Below, one piece after another: positions 13,936 to 16,428 of a DNA stretch of 16,428 nt (position 1 is the stretch's first letter; every line of letters begins with the position of its first letter). Under the pieces are notes generated by a model. The model searched no databases. It was not told the origin of the DNA and saw only the letters and a program-made list of their open reading frames with translations. The position numbers were made by a program, and so were the translations under genes. Origin of the DNA: an archaeon (GTDB lineage: Archaea; Methanobacteriota; Methanobacteria; Methanobacteriales; Methanobacteriaceae); assembly GCA_024409185.1 (NCBI GenBank), contig JAKSUD010000005.1, positions 1-16,428 on the forward strand, in the 5' to 3' direction.

Positions 13936-15655
13936 TAGATTGAGCCATTAATACTCTACGAGCTTTCAAGAAATCTGGATAATCCATCTTCCAAAAGTCC
14001 TGAGGTAAATCAAAGACATCGGTATACTGTTGCTCAATATATTCTCTTTCATTTTGATTTAAAGAACTTAACATCATAAACCAATATTCTTCTGGAACCC
14101 TATCACTAATTTTAATATTATCTTGATATTTAAGATAAATACGATTAGCTTGCTGATTATATTCAGTTTTCCCATATCCTAATTCAATAAGATAATTTTT
14201 AGGGAAGATATGATGTAGATCTACAGAATTTTTAGTAGATTTAATTAAAGGATCTAAATTAGGTCCCAGTTTATCATTTGAAAATAATACTTTAGTATCT
14301 TGGAAAATTTTAGATGCAGTGTGAACCTTACCTCCATAATTAAATTCAGATGAGATTAATTTTTCTGGAAGAGTAATATTCCAATAGTCATCATGCAACT
14401 CACTATTCATAACATTATTTAAAATTTCTACAAAATCACCATTTTCTTCTCTAAAAAAAGCTAAATCTTTTTCTAATTTAGATTCTGCTGAATTACTGTA
14501 TCTTTGAGTTAACTGTGTAAATACAAACCATTTCTGAATAACTCTTTTTAATTTGTCATGTTTTACATTAAATTTGTATTTCCCAATTAAGTAAAATGCA
14601 TAATTTGCATAAAATCCTAATTTTGAACTAATAAGTAAGTTATAATTAACAAAACCTATCTCTGCAACAATATCGATAAAAGTATGCCAATTAACTAAAT
14701 TTAAAACTTCTTTCTGAGCATCCCTTAATATATCAAAATTCTTAATTCTTTCTTCATCACTAGTTTCCTGAATCTCTAAGTTCCTACCTTTAAGAATAGA
14801 ATAAGCATATTTTAACATACCTCTTAAGAAAGCATAAGAAATAATCACTCTAAGAAGGTCTTTATCATTAGGAGTAGCTTTAATTCTATTAAATGGAGAT
14901 GAATCCCTACTACTTGGTTTTTCACATTTTTTAGAAAATGTTTCTAATGCTTTACGTCCTTCATCCCAATAAACAGACATTAATGTTAAAATAAAATTAG
15001 ATTGATTTAAACTTCTACCTTGACTATTAATTCTAACAAAAATTTCAGAAACTTCTTCAATAGTGAGATTATGGGATAATTGAACAACAGAAAATTGATA
15101 ATGTTTAATATCTTCTAACTCTTCAATATTCTCAATAATCTTATTTTTATCTAGTAAATCAGGTTTTTTTTCTTTTAAAGTTTTAATATAATTTTCAATT
15201 ACTGAATGTTTATTTTTAAAAATATCTGTAATATTATTAATCCATTCAGGGTCTTTTTCTTTACTAGAATTTAAAACTGCAATTTCTTCAGTCAGTGGAT
15301 TGAATGAAATTTTAATTTGTTTTTTATTAAATTTTTTATCTATGACACTGTCTCCAGTTAATACTGCATATAAAGAAGTTAATCTTTGTTGACCATCAAT
15401 AATTAAACTAGTAGGATGAGATGGTTTATTACTACCTATTTGTTTAAAATTATCTTCAACAATACCTACGTCCCATAAAATTAATAAACCTGTAGGTAAT
15501 CCTTTGTATAAAGAATCAATTAAATCTCTAACTTTTTTATTTTCCCATACAAAATGTCTTTGCAATTCTGGTAATGCAATATCTCCTGTCTCAATTTTAG
15601 TAACTAACTGAGAAATTTTAAGAGTAGTAATATTAAAAACACCTTCTCTAACCAT
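13910..15655 (-). CDS. DUF262 plus HNH-type nuclease, GmrSD-like restriction protein (581 aa)
   Basis: The N-terminal domain is DUF262 (GmrS-like, ParB-related fold): LPELQRHFVW (28-37), GLPTGLLILWD (52-62) and the signature DGQQRLTSL (87-95), thought to bind or hydrolyse nucleotide. A long helical middle follows (about 150-470). The C-terminus has an HNH/DUF1524-like nuclease core: LHHIFPKNYL (480-489, with H481 and H482) and NQQANRIYL (500-508), then KISDRVPEEYW. GmrSD enzymes are type IV systems that cut modified phage DNA, and DUF262-HNH proteins also recur in other defence islands. Length and motifs look complete. The start is fixed by AGGTGA ending 4 nt before ATG 15655. It has its own promoter and appears monocistronic. 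Its nuclease cofactor and target modification cannot be told from sequence. Confidence 0.9.
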   Translation of the reverse strand: MVREGVFNITTLKISQLVTKIETGDIALPELQRHFVWENKKVRDLIDSLYKGLPTGLLILWDVGIVEDNFKQIGSNKPSHPTSLIIDGQQRLTSLYAVLTGDSVIDKKFNKKQIKISFNPLTEEIAVLNSSKEKDPEWINNITDIFKNKHSVIENYIKTLKEKKPDLLDKNKIIENIEELEDIKHYQFSVVQLSHNLTIEEVSEIFVRINSQGRSLNQSNFILTLMSVYWDEGRKALETFSKKCEKPSSRDSSPFNRIKATPNDKDLLRVIISYAFLRGMLKYAYSILKGRNLEIQETSDEERIKNFDILRDAQKEVLNLVNWHTFIDIVAEIGFVNYNLLISSKLGFYANYAFYLIGKYKFNVKHDKLKRVIQKWFVFTQLTQRYSNSAESKLEKDLAFFREENGDFVEILNNVMNSELHDDYWNITLPEKLISSEFNYGGKVHTASKIFQDTKVLFSNDKLGPNLDPLIKSTKNSVDLHHIFPKNYLIELGYGKTEYNQQANRIYLKYQDNIKISDRVPEEYWFMMLSSLNQNEREYIEQQYTDVFDLPQDFWKMDYPDFLKARRVLMAQSIKNYFEKL

Positions 15656-15700
15656 AAAATCACCTATATTTTCATTATGTATAATTTATAGTACTAATAA

Positions 15701-15739
15701 TATTTAAACTATAAATTTAACAAAATATTTTGTCATGAC
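15701..15739 (-). promoter_or_regulatory. promoter and operator cluster of the DUF262 nuclease gene
   Basis: The TATA-like AGTTTAAATA (15710-15701) lies 46-55 nt before ATG 15655. Ten bases further upstream is a perfect 14-bp palindrome, ACAAAATATTTTGT (15720-15733), directly followed by the 8-bp palindrome GTCATGAC (15732-15739) and TGTCAGGACA. Stacked symmetric sites against a TATA box suggest the nuclease is transcriptionally controlled. Confidence 0.5.
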
Positions 15740-15803
15740 TGTCAGGACATCTTTTTATCATGTATTATTATTTTTATATAATTATATTCTTCTTTTTTTA
15801 AGA

Positions 15804-16202
15804 TTTGTGGGTTATGAAAGAAAAATTGTTAAAATTGATTTCAGAACTTCTAAGTCTGTTAAACAAGAAGCAAGGAGTTATCTTTATCTTATGAGGAAAT
15901 CTTCCTAATGAGTTTAAGGTGTGTTCGTGATGAAGATACGTACCAGTTGGTTAATATTGGTGAGTTGGAGCAGAAGTGCGGGATTTACAATGTAACCTTG
16001 ATGATTATGAAATACTAAAACAAAAACTCCAAAATAAAACAATGGAATTACAAAAGAAGCAATCTAAATTGTGATGATAAATTGATATGATAAAGTATAA
16101 TCGTAACCGTAAATGAAGTGGGTTGTTGAAGGATTGTACAGTAAGTATTGTAAATCTAACCTTAGTTTAGATGAGTTTTTACAAAATAAACTGTTAAAAT
16201 AA
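15804..16202 (+). pseudogene. decayed plus-strand gene or genes near the right edge
   Basis: Protein-like pieces follow each other in different plus-strand frames: FVGYERKIVKIDFRTSKSVK then QEARSYLYLMRKSS, stopping at 15906; SLRCVRDEDTYQLVNIGELE (15911 on) ending at 16016; VGAEVRDLQCNLDDYEILKQ with KLQNKTMELQKKQSKL (15964-16074), coiled-coil-like; and MKWVVEGLYSKYCKSNLSLD with EFLQNKLLK (16113-16202). G and C are raised compared with the spacers. This is best read as one or two genes broken by frameshifts, converging on the surface-protein gene. The family is not recognised. Bases 15740-15803 show nothing else. Confidence 0.5.
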
Positions 16203-16212
16203 TTAAAACTAT

Positions 16213-16248
16213 TAAAAAATATTCGACGAATATATAATTTTATATTCG
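16213..16248 (-). terminator. terminator hairpin downstream of the surface-protein gene
   Basis: ATATTCG (16219-16225) and CGAATAT (16227-16233) are perfect 7-bp arms around one base, followed in minus-strand transcription by six T (16219-16214). CGAATATA (16227-16234) can instead pair with TATATTCG (16241-16248), so two exclusive stems are possible. It may act for transcripts from both sides. Confidence 0.55.
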
Positions 16249-16274
16249 CTTTTAAAAGTTGTTTTTATTTATTT

Positions 16275-16428
16275 TTATAGGTTGTAGAGTTTTTTATAGA
16301 CATTTTTAGAGACTTTATAACCTGCTATTGTAACATAGTTAGGTAGTCTTCCATGAGTCTTTTTATATTTGATGACTCTATTTTTACCATCTTTAATTAA
16401 TGGTATTTTTAAGTAGTCTTCTAATTTA
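16275..16428 (-). CDS. pseudomurein-binding repeat surface protein, C-terminal 50 residues only
   Basis: This is the C-terminus of a gene that continues past the right edge; it ends with TAA at 16277-16275. The visible chain, KLEDYLKIPLIKDGKN then KYKKTHGRLPNYVTIAGYKV and SKNVYKKLYNL, contains the hallmark 'GRLPNYVTIAG.KVS' of the pseudomurein-binding repeat (PMBR). That repeat anchors adhesin-like proteins and endoisopeptidases to the pseudomurein wall of Methanobacteriales. The cell location would be outside, on the wall; which activity the missing part has cannot be told. This is the strongest lineage marker in the window and probably belongs to the host chromosome, placing the edge of the accessory island between here and 15655. 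Confidence 0.85.
   Translation of the reverse strand, partial: KLEDYLKIPLIKDGKNRVIKYKKTHGRLPNYVTIAGYKVSKNVYKKLYNL

Overview
This window looks like an accessory region of a methanogenic archaeon of the order Methanobacteriales (Methanobrevibacter or Methanosphaera type). The lineage call rests on three things: a pseudomurein-binding repeat (LPNYVTIAGYKVS) at the right edge, a full-length archaeal/eukaryotic-type MCM helicase, and very high A+T with archaeal TATA boxes and GGAGG/GGTGA ribosome binding sites. Every intact gene is on the minus strand, so the window is transcribed from right to left. Plus-strand coding is seen only as decayed remnants. No tRNA, rRNA, CRISPR array, integrase or transposase was recognised.

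Left half (about 1-6700): a replication or mobile-element module. Read in the direction of transcription it holds a 49-aa ribbon-helix-helix-like protein, a 357-aa protein with a possible DNA-binding head and a coiled-coil tail, a 635-nt very A+T-rich non-coding block with two long perfect inverted repeats (candidate origin), an 812-aa MCM helicase with an unusually long N-terminal region, and a hairpin plus poly-T terminator. Then come near-identical direct repeats, a 212-aa protein with an RHH-like head and a long coiled coil, a 64-aa small protein, and a ParB-domain/DNA-methyltransferase fusion cut by the left edge. MCM and the 212-aa gene share a codon style rich in ATA, CTA and GCT, unlike the flanking genes. 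This suits an integrated plasmid or virus.

Middle (about 6700-8530): a frameshifted plus-strand remnant, a 242-aa coiled-coil protein with a possible AbrB-like head, an operator-like palindrome between 11-bp direct repeats, and a gene-poor decayed stretch.

Right half (8535-15655): a defence island. A type III restriction-modification operon (mod then res, 1 nt apart) has an intact Res, but its Mod is split by a single-base frameshift near 12905: the first 89 residues are in one frame, and the conserved LVWPFKDCILEGG segment plus the catalytic domain are in another. A heavily stopped plus-strand pseudogene lies between mod and a 581-aa DUF262 plus HNH (GmrSD-like) nuclease gene. That gene has its own TATA box and a perfect 14-bp palindrome upstream. 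Related hairpins with a TTGAGTATT core lie downstream of both res and the DUF262 gene.

Right edge (15656-16428): a decayed plus-strand gene, a palindromic terminator, and the C-terminus of a pseudomurein-binding cell-surface protein, probably host chromosome. Overall this reads as a replication module beside a restriction island, set among decayed genes.
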